Source: Lachnospiraceae bacterium (GTDB lineage Bacteria; Bacillota; Clostridia; Lachnospirales; Lachnospiraceae). Taken from it: DNA of 64,000 bases. A program made the translations under genes and the position numbers. Location: NCBI GenBank assembly GCA_009779895.1, contig WRBB01000010.1, forward strand, positions 1 to 64,000. Reading direction: 5' to 3'. The first letter of the stretch is position 1. Each line of letters starts with the position of its first letter. Of this stretch, positions 42,406 through 52,034 are shown one piece after another. The notes under the pieces are model-generated. The model saw only the letters and a program-made list of their open reading frames with translations, searched no databases and had not been told where the DNA came from.

Positions 42406-42441
42406 TCATGTTATAATTGAATAGAAGGTGGGTAATCATAA

Positions 42442-43860
42442 GTGAAACCCTTATTTGAAATCTTAAAAGAGTATACCCAATCTGATATCTACCCTTTTCA
42501 TATGCCGGGTGGAAAGAGAAATCCTGCTTTAAATCAAACCGGTTTGCCTTATTGCTATGACATTACGGAAATAGAGGGCTTTGATGATTTGCATCAGCCC
42601 AATCAACAAGGACCTGTCAGGGACTTAGAAAAAAGAGCATCCAAGCTGTATGGGAGCGATGCAACAGCCTTGTTGGTGAATGGCAGTACTGCGGGTATTA
42701 TAAGTGGGATTATGGCTTGTACAAAAAAGGGCGATGAGATTTTGGTGGCTCGAAATTGCCATAAAGCCGTATATCATGGTATTTTTCTCAATGAATTACA
42801 AGCTAGGTATCTATATCCCCATTACAATAAAGAAACAGACCTCAATGAAAGTATTTCTCTGCTTCAAATAGAGCAGGCTTTAGAAACCTATCCAAATGTA
42901 AAAGCGGTGCTCATTACATCACCGACCTTTGATGGTGTTGTGTCTGATATCAAGGCGATTTCTGCCTGTGTCCATCAAAAAGGTATTCCTTTGATTGTGG
43001 ATGAAGCCCATGGTGCCCATTTTGGTTTTCATGAAGCCTTTCCTTTGAATGGGTTGGCATTCGGGGCGGATATTGTCATTCACAGTTTGCACAAAACCTT
43101 GCCGAGTTTGACCCAAACAGCCTTGATTCATGGGCAAGGAACACGGGTGGATTGGGAACGGGTGGGTTTTTATCTGCAAATGTTTCAATCCAGCAGTCCA
43201 TCTTATATACTGATGGCAAGTATAGATGTTTGTCTTTCGATGTTGGAAAACCAAACGAAACGGGAGCAATTGTTCTCTGCGTATACCAGGCTTTTAATCG
43301 ATACAAGAAAAGAGTTGAAAAAACTAAAAAACTTGTGTTTAATAGAAACAGAGCATTTTGATATTTCCAAGATACTGATTTCTGTGAAAGGAACAAGGGA
43401 AAGTGGTTTATCCTTGTATCAAAAGCTGTTGGAGCAGTATCATTTACAAATGGAAATGGCAGCGGGCTCTTATGTATTGGCCATGACTTCGATTTGCGAT
43501 AGACCGGCGGGTATGGAAAGGCTAGTGAAAGCATTACAAGCAATAGACGCATCGATGTGTCGGGAAAAGACAAATTTATTGTTGCCTGTGGATTTTCAAT
43601 TTCCAAAATTAAAAAGCCGTTATAATATTTTCCGGGTGAGAAACCAAACAGAGGGCTTTATAAGCGTTCCTTTTGCCCATTGCCAAGGGCATATTTCTGC
43701 GGAATTTGCTTACCTTTATCCACCGGGGATTCCTTTGGTTGTGCCCGGTGAAGTTATCAATCAAAGGGCGGCGGAATTGTTGGGTCAATATGCAAAGATA
43801 GGTTTTTCGATTGCAGGTTTGAAAAAAACGGATGAAATTTTGGTATATATGGGGAAGTAA
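42442..43860 (+). CDS. Orn/Lys/Arg decarboxylase-family PLP enzyme
   Basis: A 472-residue fold-type I PLP enzyme. Motifs are PFHMPGGKRN at the N-terminus, VNGSTAGIISGI, VDEAHGAHFG and the PLP-binding Lys in IHSLHKTLPSLTQTA (about residue 219), with a small C-terminal domain typical of the family. The substrate could be lysine, arginine or ornithine. The start is GTG after GAAGGTGGG. It heads the block decarboxylase-kinase-holB-ricT-trmN6-rsmI, in the position of B. subtilis yaaO. Confidence 0.9.
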   Translation: MKPLFEILKEYTQSDIYPFHMPGGKRNPALNQTGLPYCYDITEIEGFDDLHQPNQQGPVRDLEKRASKLYGSDATALLVNGSTAGIISGIMACTKKGDEILVARNCHKAVYHGIFLNELQARYLYPHYNKETDLNESISLLQIEQALETYPNVKAVLITSPTFDGVVSDIKAISACVHQKGIPLIVDEAHGAHFGFHEAFPLNGLAFGADIVIHSLHKTLPSLTQTALIHGQGTRVDWERVGFYLQMFQSSSPSYILMASIDVCLSMLENQTKREQLFSAYTRLLIDTRKELKKLKNLCLIETEHFDISKILISVKGTRESGLSLYQKLLEQYHLQMEMAAGSYVLAMTSICDRPAGMERLVKALQAIDASMCREKTNLLLPVDFQFPKLKSRYNIFRVRNQTEGFISVPFAHCQGHISAEFAYLYPPGIPLVVPGEVINQRAAELLGQYAKIGFSIAGLKKTDEILVYMGK

Positions 43861-43863
43861 TCA

Positions 43864-44454
43864 ATGAAAAAGATATTTTATATTATGGGGAAAAGTGCCT
43901 CAGGAAAAGATAGTGTTTATAAAAAATTAATAGAGATATTATCGGAATTTAGAACCTTTACGTTATATACCACCAGACCGATTCGCCAAGGTGAGGTAGA
44001 GGCAAAAGCCTATCATTTTGTGGATGAGGCTGATTTTCAAAAAATGGCGGAAGCAGGGCGAATCATAGAGAGTAGGGCTTATGATACCAGGCATGGTATT
44101 TGGCGTTACTTTACAGTGGAGGACGGGCAAATTGATTTAGCAAAGAGCCATTATCTGGCGATTGGTACATTGGCTTCTTATGGAGCTATGCAAAATTATT
44201 ATGGAACAAAGCAGTTAATTCCCATCTATGTGGAGGTGGAAGATGGTTTGCGATTGGAGCGTGCCTTGAAACGGGAACGGTTGCAAGCAGAGCCAAAATA
44301 CGAAGAAATGTGCCGTCGTTTTTTAGCGGACAGCGCGGATTTTTCAGAAAAAAAATTATCCGAGTCCCACATTAAAAAAAGATTTCAAAATCAAGCATTA
44401 TCGGAATGTATTGCAGAAATATTAAAGTATATCAAGGCTATTACTTCTTTGTAA
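43864..44454 (+). CDS. Guanylate kinase-like protein
   Basis: A 196-residue P-loop kinase. The Walker A is GKSASGKDSVYKKL (about 9-22), followed by TLYTTRPIRQGEVEAKAYHFV, the guanylate-kinase nucleotide-binding segment. It sits four bases after the decarboxylase stop and 73 bases before holB, where Bacillus species carry tmk. It may be a second GMP kinase or a diverged kinase; the gene is longer at its C-terminus than the core domain needs. Confidence 0.75.
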   Translation: MKKIFYIMGKSASGKDSVYKKLIEILSEFRTFTLYTTRPIRQGEVEAKAYHFVDEADFQKMAEAGRIIESRAYDTRHGIWRYFTVEDGQIDLAKSHYLAIGTLASYGAMQNYYGTKQLIPIYVEVEDGLRLERALKRERLQAEPKYEEMCRRFLADSADFSEKKLSESHIKKRFQNQALSECIAEILKYIKAITSL

Positions 44455-44527
44455 ATTGTGATATACTAAAGGGCACAGGCGCGCGTATCCGTTTTGCCCT
44501 GTTCAGTTTAGAAAGGAACATCGTTTC

Positions 44528-45523
44528 ATGAATGGTTTTAAAGATGTAGTTGGCCACAAAGAGCTGATTCAATATATAGAAAATGCAGTTGACGGCGATA
44601 TTTTATCTCATGCTTATATTTTAAGCGGACAGCGAGGTTCAGGAAAGCGGCTTTTGGCAAAATTATTTTCCATGGCGATTCAGTGCCAAAACCGGGGTGA
44701 CGATGGGAGCTTTTGCAATATTTGTCAATCTTGTTTACAAGCAGAAAATGAAAACCATCCGGATATTATTAAGTTAACCCATGAAAAAGTAAATACGATA
44801 TCTGTAGAAGAAATTCGGCAGCAGATTAACCATACAGTTGCGATTAAACCTTATTCCAATCCCTACAAGATATATATCATAGCAGATGCGGATCTGATGA
44901 CGGTACAGGCACAAAATGCGTTGCTCAAAACCATTGAAGAGCCGCCGGATTATGCGATTTTTATGCTGTTGACGGAAAAGGTAGACGTATTGTTGCCGAC
45001 GATTACATCCCGTTGTGTTATGTTGAAATTACGCAATGTAAAAGACCAGATTATAAAAAAATATTTGATGGATCAGATGTTGCTGCCGGAGGCAAAGGCG
45101 GATTTGTGTGTGGCATTTGCATCAGGTAATTTAGGCCAGGCGATGTTGTTGGCCAATTCGGATTATTTTAATGAAATCAGAGATGATGTGATACGTTTGC
45201 TTATTCATATTGATGACATGGCGTTAGAAGAACTGTTTCTTTCAGCAAAGAAAATATCCGATTATAAATTGACGATACATGACTATTTAGATTTAATTTC
45301 TGTTTGGTTTCGTGATGTTTTGCTGTTTAAGGCAACCAAAAATGTAGATCAAGTGGTGTTTTATGAACAGCTCTCTGAGATCAAAGAGCGTGCTCGTACC
45401 TCATCTTATGAGGGGTTAGAAAACATTTTAGAGGGCATTGAAAAAACAAAGGCACGTTTGAAAGCAAATGTAAGTTTTGATTTAACGATGGAATTATTAT
45501 TGTTAACGATAAAGGAGAACTAA
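44528..45523 (+). CDS. holB: DNA polymerase III subunit delta-prime
   Basis: A 331-residue clamp-loader subunit. Features are FKDVVGHKELIQYIENA, a modified P-loop GQRGSGKRLLAKL, zinc-type cysteines around CNICQSC, NALLKTIEEPPDYAIFML and the SRC motif in TITSRCVML. It acts with DnaX and HolA to load the sliding clamp. It is followed four bases later by ricT in the conserved Firmicutes order. Confidence 0.92.
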   Translation: MNGFKDVVGHKELIQYIENAVDGDILSHAYILSGQRGSGKRLLAKLFSMAIQCQNRGDDGSFCNICQSCLQAENENHPDIIKLTHEKVNTISVEEIRQQINHTVAIKPYSNPYKIYIIADADLMTVQAQNALLKTIEEPPDYAIFMLLTEKVDVLLPTITSRCVMLKLRNVKDQIIKKYLMDQMLLPEAKADLCVAFASGNLGQAMLLANSDYFNEIRDDVIRLLIHIDDMALEELFLSAKKISDYKLTIHDYLDLISVWFRDVLLFKATKNVDQVVFYEQLSEIKERARTSSYEGLENILEGIEKTKARLKANVSFDLTMELLLLTIKEN

Positions 45524-45527
45524 ATAT

Positions 45528-46397
45528 ATGATAAATGTTGTTGGTGTGAGATTCCGCATAGCCGGAAAGGTATATTATTTTGCGCCGGGAAAAAATAATA
45601 TAAAAAAGGGAGATCATGTGATTGTGGAAACAGTCCGTGGTATTGAATATGGTTTGACGGTGACAGAGCCGATGGATGTTGCGGAAAAGGATGTAGTACA
45701 ACCTTTGAAGTCGGTGATTCGTGTGGCAACGGAAGAAGATGATAAAAAAGAAGAAAGCAACCGCATCAAGGAAAAAGAGGCCTTTCAGGTGTGCTTGGAA
45801 AAAATTCGCAAGCATGAACTGGAGATGAAGTTGATTGATGCAGAGTATACCTTTGATGGCAATAAGGTACTGTTTTATTTTATTGCAGATGGCCGGATTG
45901 ACTTTCGGGAATTGGTCAAAGATTTGGCATCTGTATTTCGTACTCGTATTGAGTTGCGGCAAATCGGGGTTCGGGATGAAACCAAAATACGTGGTGGTAT
46001 TGGTGTATGCGGTCGTGTATTGTGTTGTCATACTTATTTATCGGAGTTTGCGGCGGTGTCCATTAAGATGGCCAAGGAGCAAAATCTTTCTTTGAATCCA
46101 ACCAAGATTTCCGGTGTATGTGGCCGTCTGATGTGTTGTTTGACCAACGAGCAGGAAACCTATGAAGAACTCAACAGTCAACTGCCATTCGTTGGGGATT
46201 ATGTTACAACAGCAGATGGTCTAAACGGAACCGTACATTCTTTGAGTGTATTAAGGCAGATGGTGAAAGTTGTTGTAACGATGGATGCGGATGAAAAGGA
46301 AATCAGAGAGTACGCCTTAAAGGACTTAACATTCAGTCCGGGCAATAAGAAAAAAAATAAATCAGGCAATGAAGCGCATGAATCAAAAAAAGATTGA
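45528..46397 (+). CDS. ricT: PSP1-domain protein RicT (YaaT)
   Basis: A 289-residue cytoplasmic protein. The PSP1 domain contains YYFIADGRIDFRELVKDLA-type sequence and the paired Cys motifs GVCGRVLCCHTYL and GVCGRLMCCLTNEQ, known in B. subtilis RicT as Fe-S ligands. RicT works with RicA and RicF in RNase Y-dependent mRNA processing and in development. GGAG precedes the ATG. The C-terminus is Lys/Asn-rich. Confidence 0.92.
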   Translation: MINVVGVRFRIAGKVYYFAPGKNNIKKGDHVIVETVRGIEYGLTVTEPMDVAEKDVVQPLKSVIRVATEEDDKKEESNRIKEKEAFQVCLEKIRKHELEMKLIDAEYTFDGNKVLFYFIADGRIDFRELVKDLASVFRTRIELRQIGVRDETKIRGGIGVCGRVLCCHTYLSEFAAVSIKMAKEQNLSLNPTKISGVCGRLMCCLTNEQETYEELNSQLPFVGDYVTTADGLNGTVHSLSVLRQMVKVVVTMDADEKEIREYALKDLTFSPGNKKKNKSGNEAHESKKD

Positions 46398-47082
46398 TTT
46401 AAAAGAGAATGAACGCTTGGATGATCTGTTGTTGAAAGGTTATCAAATCATTCAGAATCCGGACAGCTTTTGCTTTGGTGTGGATGCTGTGTTGTTATCC
46501 GATTTTGTGAAAATAAAAAAAGAAGAGCGGGTGTTGGATTTGGGTACCGGCAATGGTATTTTGCCGATTTTATTGGCGGGCAAAACCGAGGCGCAGCAGA
46601 TTACCGGTTTGGAGATTCAAGAAGAAAGTGTAAATTTAGCAAGGCGCAGTGTTTGTTACAATGATTTGGACGAGCGCATTGCGATTGTGCAAGGCGATAT
46701 TAAAAAGGCGGGGCAGTATTTTGAGCCTGGCTTTTTTGATGTGATTGTCAGTAACCCGCCTTATATGCTTGCAAATCAAGGGCAAAAAAACAGCAGTGTA
46801 CAAAAAACCATTGCCCGTCATGAGATACTGTGTACAATCGATGATATTTTGCGGGTAAGCAAGGGGTTGCTTTTGGATCGAAAAGGTCGTTTTTATATGA
46901 TACATCGCCCTTTTCGTTTGGGAGAAATCATTGCGAAGATGCATCATCACAAAATAGAAGTCAAGGGTTTGCAATTTGTTTATCCTGCCATCAATAAAGA
47001 ACCAACGATGGTTTTGATAGAGGGTTTAAGAGGGGGCAAAGCAGGCCTTGTTGTTTTACCGCCGATGATTATGTATGAATAG
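46369..47082 (+). CDS. tRNA1(Val) N6-adenine methyltransferase-like protein (YabB)
   Basis: A 237-residue SAM-dependent methyltransferase. Motif I is VLDLGTGNGILPILLAG and the catalytic NPPY motif is in VSNPPYML. Relatives modify A37 of tRNA1(Val). It overlaps the 3' end of ricT by 29 bases; a start at 46378 is also possible. Synteny with yaaT-yabB-yabC supports the call. Confidence 0.88.
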   Translation: MKRMNQKKIDLKENERLDDLLLKGYQIIQNPDSFCFGVDAVLLSDFVKIKKEERVLDLGTGNGILPILLAGKTEAQQITGLEIQEESVNLARRSVCYNDLDERIAIVQGDIKKAGQYFEPGFFDVIVSNPPYMLANQGQKNSSVQKTIARHEILCTIDDILRVSKGLLLDRKGRFYMIHRPFRLGEIIAKMHHHKIEVKGLQFVYPAINKEPTMVLIEGLRGGKAGLVVLPPMIMYE

Positions 47083-47093
47083 AGGAAACGATT

Positions 47094-47936
47094 ATGCCGG
47101 GGATACTTTACTTGTGTGCAACACCCATTGGAAATTTAGAAGATATCACCATTCGGGTGATTCGTACATTAAAAGAGGTAGATTTGATTGCTGCGGAAGA
47201 CACTAGAAATAGCATCAAATTATTAAATCATTTTGAGATACAAACGCCCATGACCAGTTATCATGCGCATAACAAATATGACAAAGGAAAGTTGTTGGTG
47301 GAAAAATTATCGGCGGGCAAACACATTGCTCTGATTACTGATGCGGGTACACCGGCGATTTCCGATCCGGGTGAAGAGTTGGTTCAGATGTGCTATGAAG
47401 CCGGTATCCAAGTGACTTCTTTGCCGGGGGCAAATGCTTGTTTAACGGCATTGAGCCTTTCCGGTTTGTCTACGTGCCGTTTTGCTTTTGAGGGGTTTTT
47501 GCCCACAGATAAAAGGGAGCGCCGCCATATTTTAGAGGAATTAAAAAAGGAAACACGGACGATTATTTTTTATGAGGCTCCTCATCGTTTGTGCAAAACA
47601 TTGAGGTTACTATGGGAGACCTTGGGCAATCGACAGGTTGTTGTTTGCCGTGAATTGACAAAACGTTATGAAACTGTTTATTTGGCAGATTTGGAAAAGG
47701 CATGTGCTTATTACGAAAAACAAGGGGTAAAAGGGGAATGTGTTTTGGTGATTGCCGGAAAAGATTGGAAGCAGATACAAAAAGAGACCCGGGCAGAATG
47801 GGCCAATCTTAGCATGGAAGAACATATCCATTTGTATTTGGAACAGGGGATAGACAAAAAAGAAGCCATGCGATTGGTGGCAAAGGATAGAGGGATATCA
47901 AAGCGAGATGTGTATCAACACTTCATATCTCCCTGA
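47094..47936 (+). CDS. rsmI: 16S rRNA (cytidine-1402-2'-O)-methyltransferase
   Basis: A 280-residue tetrapyrrole-methylase-fold enzyme. YLCATPIGNLEDITIR, AAEDTRNS, LITDAGTPAISDPGEELV and FEGFLPTDKRER are characteristic. It methylates the ribose of C1402 in 16S rRNA. GAGG precedes the ATG. Its 3' end overlaps that of the convergent ABC ATPase gene by 14 bases. Confidence 0.95.
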   Translation: MPGILYLCATPIGNLEDITIRVIRTLKEVDLIAAEDTRNSIKLLNHFEIQTPMTSYHAHNKYDKGKLLVEKLSAGKHIALITDAGTPAISDPGEELVQMCYEAGIQVTSLPGANACLTALSLSGLSTCRFAFEGFLPTDKRERRHILEELKKETRTIIFYEAPHRLCKTLRLLWETLGNRQVVVCRELTKRYETVYLADLEKACAYYEKQGVKGECVLVIAGKDWKQIQKETRAEWANLSMEEHIHLYLEQGIDKKEAMRLVAKDRGISKRDVYQHFISP

Positions 47937-48591
47937 TGGACTCCACTTTTGTGATGATGCCCTCATTCATAAAGACGGTTCGGTTCCCGATGGAAAGTGC
48001 TTCATGATGGTTGTTGGTCACGTATAAAACAGTGATGCCAAACTCTTTGTTTGTGCGTTGGATGTCGCGTAGCATCTCTTTGCGGCGATTGGCATCTTGA
48101 TGGGAAAAATCTTCATCAACCAGCAATACCTTGGGTTTACAAGCTAGGGCACGGCCAAGGGCAACTTGCTGTTTATCTGCCTCAGAAATGGAGCGGATTT
48201 TTTTTTGCAATAGATGGGTAATGCCTAAAAAACCTGCAATGCTTTGGATGGTTTTGTCAATTTCACTCTTAGGTTGGTTGCGCAGGCGTAAACCCAAAGC
48301 CATATTTTCAAAAACATTAAGTCGTGAATAGAGTGCATAGTTTTGAAAGGCCATTGCCAAGGGTCGATTGCTAGGGTCTATTTTATTGATGGGGAGTTCG
48401 TCAAAATAAATATTTCCGCTTGTAACGTCTTCCAAACCACCAATCATACGTAAAATCGTAGATTTCCCACAGCCATGGGGGCCGTAAAAAGTAACAAACG
48501 CACCGCTTTTTATGCTTAGATTAATATCTTTGACAGAGGCAAAGCCATTGGGATAAATTTTTGTTAGGTGTTCGAAAGTTACACTAGACAT
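47923..48591 (-). CDS. Diverged sugar-type ABC ATPase (MsmK/UgpC-like), short form
   Basis: A 222-residue ATPase resembling the MsmK/UgpC group that powers CUT1 importers. Walker A (GPHGCGKST) and Q-loop (AMAFQNYALY) are intact. The signature LSGGQ is replaced by ISEAD, the usual DEPLSNLD reads DEDFSHQD, and the switch THDQ reads TNNH. The C-terminal regulatory TOBE region (about 130 residues in MsmK) is missing. It is the only ABC ATPase in the window, while two importers lack one, yet the altered motifs make normal ATP hydrolysis doubtful. It stands alone with a weak ribosome site. Confidence 0.8.
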   Translation of the reverse strand: MSSVTFEHLTKIYPNGFASVKDINLSIKSGAFVTFYGPHGCGKSTILRMIGGLEDVTSGNIYFDELPINKIDPSNRPLAMAFQNYALYSRLNVFENMALGLRLRNQPKSEIDKTIQSIAGFLGITHLLQKKIRSISEADKQQVALGRALACKPKVLLVDEDFSHQDANRRKEMLRDIQRTNKEFGITVLYVTNNHHEALSIGNRTVFMNEGIITKVESIREI

Positions 48592-48773
48592 ATACGTTGT
48601 ACCATTCCTTACTCGATTTGCCCTTTGTTTTCATATACAACAAAAGGATTTGTCGTTTCATTTGTGTTCATTTTAACATATCCATTTTGTTATCACAACC
48701 AAGCTAAGTATCCGAATAATAATTTTTCGTATAACAAAATTTTATTCTTCTTTCTTTTTTCCAAAAGATTAGA

Positions 48774-48779
48774 TATAAT
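48774..48779 (+). promoter_or_regulatory. -10 box of the carB promoter
   Basis: A consensus TATAAT lies 36 bases before the carB start. The -35 region seventeen bases upstream is weak (TTTCTT). No pyrimidine-attenuator structure was recognised. Confidence 0.45.
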
Positions 48780-48815
48780 AGCGAGTTAGGAAGAAAAACA
48801 AGGAGGGTTCATAGA

Positions 48816-51800
48816 ATGTCGGTGAAAAAAAAGAAAAACAAGGTCCTTATTATTGGTTCCGGACCGATTGTCATTGGACAAGCTTGTGAATTTGATTATT
48901 CGGGAACGCAAGCTTGTAAAGCACTTAAAAAATTAGGATATGAAATCGTATTGGTGAATTCCAATCCCGCCACGATTATGACTGACCCAGAGACCGCAGA
49001 TGTTACCTATATCGAGCCACTCAATGTAGAACGTTTAGAGCAAATTATTGCAAAAGAACGTCCGGACGCATTGCTGCCGAACTTAGGTGGACAATCCGGT
49101 CTTAATTTATGCAAAGAATTAACTAACGCCGGTATTTTGGAAAAATACAATGTAGAAACCATAGGGGTTCAGCTAGATGCCATTGAGCGTGGCGAAGACA
49201 GGATATTATTCAAAGAGGCCATGGGCGAGTTGGGCATTGAAATGGCCCGTAGCGAAATTGCTTACACGGTGGAGGACGCTTTGAAAATTGCGGATAACTT
49301 AGGGTATCCGGTGGTTCTTCGCCCGGCTTATACCATGGGTGGTGCCGGTGGTGGTCTGGTTTACAATAAAGAAGAGTTAAAAACCGTTTGTGCCCGTGGG
49401 ATACAAGCCAGTTTGGTGGGACAAGTCTTGGTAGAAGAATCTATCTTGGGCTGGGAAGAGTTGGAAGTGGAAGTGGTTCGGGATTCTACCGGTCATATGA
49501 TTGCCGTTTGTTTTATCGAAAACATTGACCCTTTGGGGATTCATACAGGCGACTCATTTTGTACAGCTCCAATGATTACGGTATCGGAATCGGTACAGGA
49601 GCGTCTGCAAGCGGCAGCGTTTGCGATTGTGGAATCCGTGCAGGTGATTGGTGGTTGCAATGTTCAATTTGCTTATGACCCTTTTGATGATAGAATTATT
49701 GTAATTGAAATCAATCCAAGGACATCTCGTTCTTCGGCACTGGCATCCAAAGCAACCGGCTTTCCGATTGCAAAAGTATCGGCGATGTTGGCAACAGGGT
49801 TGAACTTAAAAGACATTCCTTGTGGAAAATATGGAACCTTGGATCAATATGTTCCGGATATAGATTATGTGGTGATAAAATTTCCACGTTTTGCTTTTGA
49901 AAAATTCAAAGGTGTAGAAGATAAATTAGGTACACAAATGCGTGCGGTTGGTGAGGTTATGAGTATTGGCAAAACTTACAAAGAAGCCGTGCAAAAGGCG
50001 ATTCGCAGTTTGGAAAACGGTCGTTTTGGTTTTGGTTTTGTAAAAGCTTTGGAAGAAAAAACCAAAGAAGAATTATTAAAAATGCTTCTCATATCATCCA
50101 GTGAACGTCACTTTATTATCTATGAAGCAATTAAAAAAGGTGCTTCTATCGAAGAAATCTATGCAATTACCAAAGTAAAACATTATTATTTAACGGCAAT
50201 GTCAGAGTTGGTGCAAGATGAATTGGCATTGGGGGCGAAAAAAGGAAAATTGCCGACGGACGAAGTGCTGAAAAAGGCCAAACAGGATGGTTTTGCAGAT
50301 TATTATTTAAGTTTGGTGTTGGAAATACCGGAAGCGGATATTCGCAAGCGCAGGGAAGAAATCGGCATCATGCAAACCTATGAGAGTGTCCATGTAAGTG
50401 GTGCGACAGACAACGCTTATTATTATTCTACTTACAATGGACAATCGGATGTTTTGGTGGCGGATGAAAAGCCTAAAATTATGATATTGGGTAGTGGGCC
50501 AAACCGCATTGGACAAGGTATTGAGTTTGATTATTGCTGTGTGCATGCCTCCTTTGCTTTGCGAAAATTAGGCTTTGATACCATTATGGTGAACTGTAAT
50601 CCATCCACGGTTTCTACGGATTATGATACATCGGATAAATTATATTTTGAGCCATTGACCTTGGAAGATACACTTAGCATTTATCGGAAAGAAAAACCCG
50701 TTGGTGTCATTGCGCAATTTGGCGGGCAAACACCTTTGAATATTGCGGCGGATTTGGAAAAAAATGGTGTTACAATTTTAGGAACATCACCGGCAATTAT
50801 TGATTTGGCAGAAGATAGGGATCAATTTAGAACCATTATGGACAAACTTGGGATTCCCATGCCGGAATCGGGCATGGCCGTGAATGTGGCAGAAGCTTTG
50901 GACATTGCGGAAAAAATCGGTTATCCCGTGATGGTACGCCCCTCTTATGTACTGGGTGGACGTGGTATGGAAGTGGTTTATGATGCGGAGAATTTAGAAA
51001 GTTATATGGCGGCGGCGGTTGGTGTTACGCCGGATCGTCCGATTCTAATTGATCGCTTTTTAAATCATGCTTTAGAATGTGAAGCAGATGCTATTTGTGA
51101 CGGTGCACATGCTTTTGTACCTGCTGTGATGGAACATATTGAATTGGCAGGGGTTCACTCCGGAGATTCTGCTTGTGTGCTGCCATCTGTGCATATTTCA
51201 GAGGAAAATGTACAAAAGATTCAGGAATATACACGTAAGATTGCTGAAGCGTTGCATGTGCAAGGTTTGATGAATATGCAGTATGCCATCGAAGAAGATA
51301 AAGTTTATGTTCTGGAAGCCAATCCAAGGGCATCCCGGACAGTGCCTTTGGTTTCTAAGGTGTGTAATATTCAAATGGTAACCTTTGCTACGGAAATTAT
51401 TACAGCCAATCTGACAGGTAAAGCATCACCCATTCAAACATTGAAAGAAAAAACAGTGCCCTATTATGGGGTAAAAGAATCCGTATTTCCATTTAGTATG
51501 TTCCCGGAAGTGGATCCGATCTTGGGGCCGGAAATGCGTTCTACCGGTGAGGTATTGGGATTTGCAAGCTCTTATGGCGAAGCCTTTTATAAGGCTCAGG
51601 AGGCAACAAAATCCAAGTTGCCTACAAGTGGTACCGTGCTGATTTCCGTCAATCGTAATGATAAGCCGGAGGTGTTGGAGGTAGCGAAAATTTTTGCAGA
51701 CTTAGGGTATAAAATTATGGCAACGGGAACCACATATGAGTTGATTACAAGGGCCGGTATGGAAGCGGAAAAAGTGCAGAAATTGCATGAAGGGCGTCCC

Positions 51801-52034
51801 AATATTTTGGATTTGATTACCAATGGGAAAATTGATTTGATTATCAATTCACCATCCGGAAAAGAAAGCATTTATGATGATAGTTATTTGAGAAAAGCAG
51901 CAATCAGGGGGCGTGTACCTTACGTAACCCAGTTGTCGGCAGCTAAGGCGACGGCATTTGGGTTAAAGGATGTGATTGAACACGGAGATAGTGAAGTAAG
52001 ATCTTTGCAGGAATTACATAAATTGGTTCTGTAA
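48816..52034 (+). CDS. carB: Carbamoyl-phosphate synthase large subunit
   Basis: A full-length 1072-residue enzyme with two homologous ATP-grasp halves. The first begins KVLIIGSGPIVIGQACEFDYSG, the second (about residue 550) KIMILGSGPNRIGQGIEFDY. A C-terminal MGS-like allosteric domain contains GTTYELITRAGMEAEKV. It makes carbamoyl phosphate from ammonia, bicarbonate and two ATP for arginine and pyrimidine synthesis; CarA supplies ammonia but is not adjacent. AAGGAGGG precedes the ATG. The end overlaps the convergent SipW-like gene by 21 bases. Confidence 0.97.
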   Translation: MSVKKKKNKVLIIGSGPIVIGQACEFDYSGTQACKALKKLGYEIVLVNSNPATIMTDPETADVTYIEPLNVERLEQIIAKERPDALLPNLGGQSGLNLCKELTNAGILEKYNVETIGVQLDAIERGEDRILFKEAMGELGIEMARSEIAYTVEDALKIADNLGYPVVLRPAYTMGGAGGGLVYNKEELKTVCARGIQASLVGQVLVEESILGWEELEVEVVRDSTGHMIAVCFIENIDPLGIHTGDSFCTAPMITVSESVQERLQAAAFAIVESVQVIGGCNVQFAYDPFDDRIIVIEINPRTSRSSALASKATGFPIAKVSAMLATGLNLKDIPCGKYGTLDQYVPDIDYVVIKFPRFAFEKFKGVEDKLGTQMRAVGEVMSIGKTYKEAVQKAIRSLENGRFGFGFVKALEEKTKEELLKMLLISSSERHFIIYEAIKKGASIEEIYAITKVKHYYLTAMSELVQDELALGAKKGKLPTDEVLKKAKQDGFADYYLSLVLEIPEADIRKRREEIGIMQTYESVHVSGATDNAYYYSTYNGQSDVLVADEKPKIMILGSGPNRIGQGIEFDYCCVHASFALRKLGFDTIMVNCNPSTVSTDYDTSDKLYFEPLTLEDTLSIYRKEKPVGVIAQFGGQTPLNIAADLEKNGVTILGTSPAIIDLAEDRDQFRTIMDKLGIPMPESGMAVNVAEALDIAEKIGYPVMVRPSYVLGGRGMEVVYDAENLESYMAAAVGVTPDRPILIDRFLNHALECEADAICDGAHAFVPAVMEHIELAGVHSGDSACVLPSVHISEENVQKIQEYTRKIAEALHVQGLMNMQYAIEEDKVYVLEANPRASRTVPLVSKVCNIQMVTFATEIITANLTGKASPIQTLKEKTVPYYGVKESVFPFSMFPEVDPILGPEMRSTGEVLGFASSYGEAFYKAQEATKSKLPTSGTVLISVNRNDKPEVLEVAKIFADLGYKIMATGTTYELITRAGMEAEKVQKLHEGRPNILDLITNGKIDLIINSPSGKESIYDDSYLRKAAIRGRVPYVTQLSAAKATAFGLKDVIEHGDSEVRSLQELHKLVL

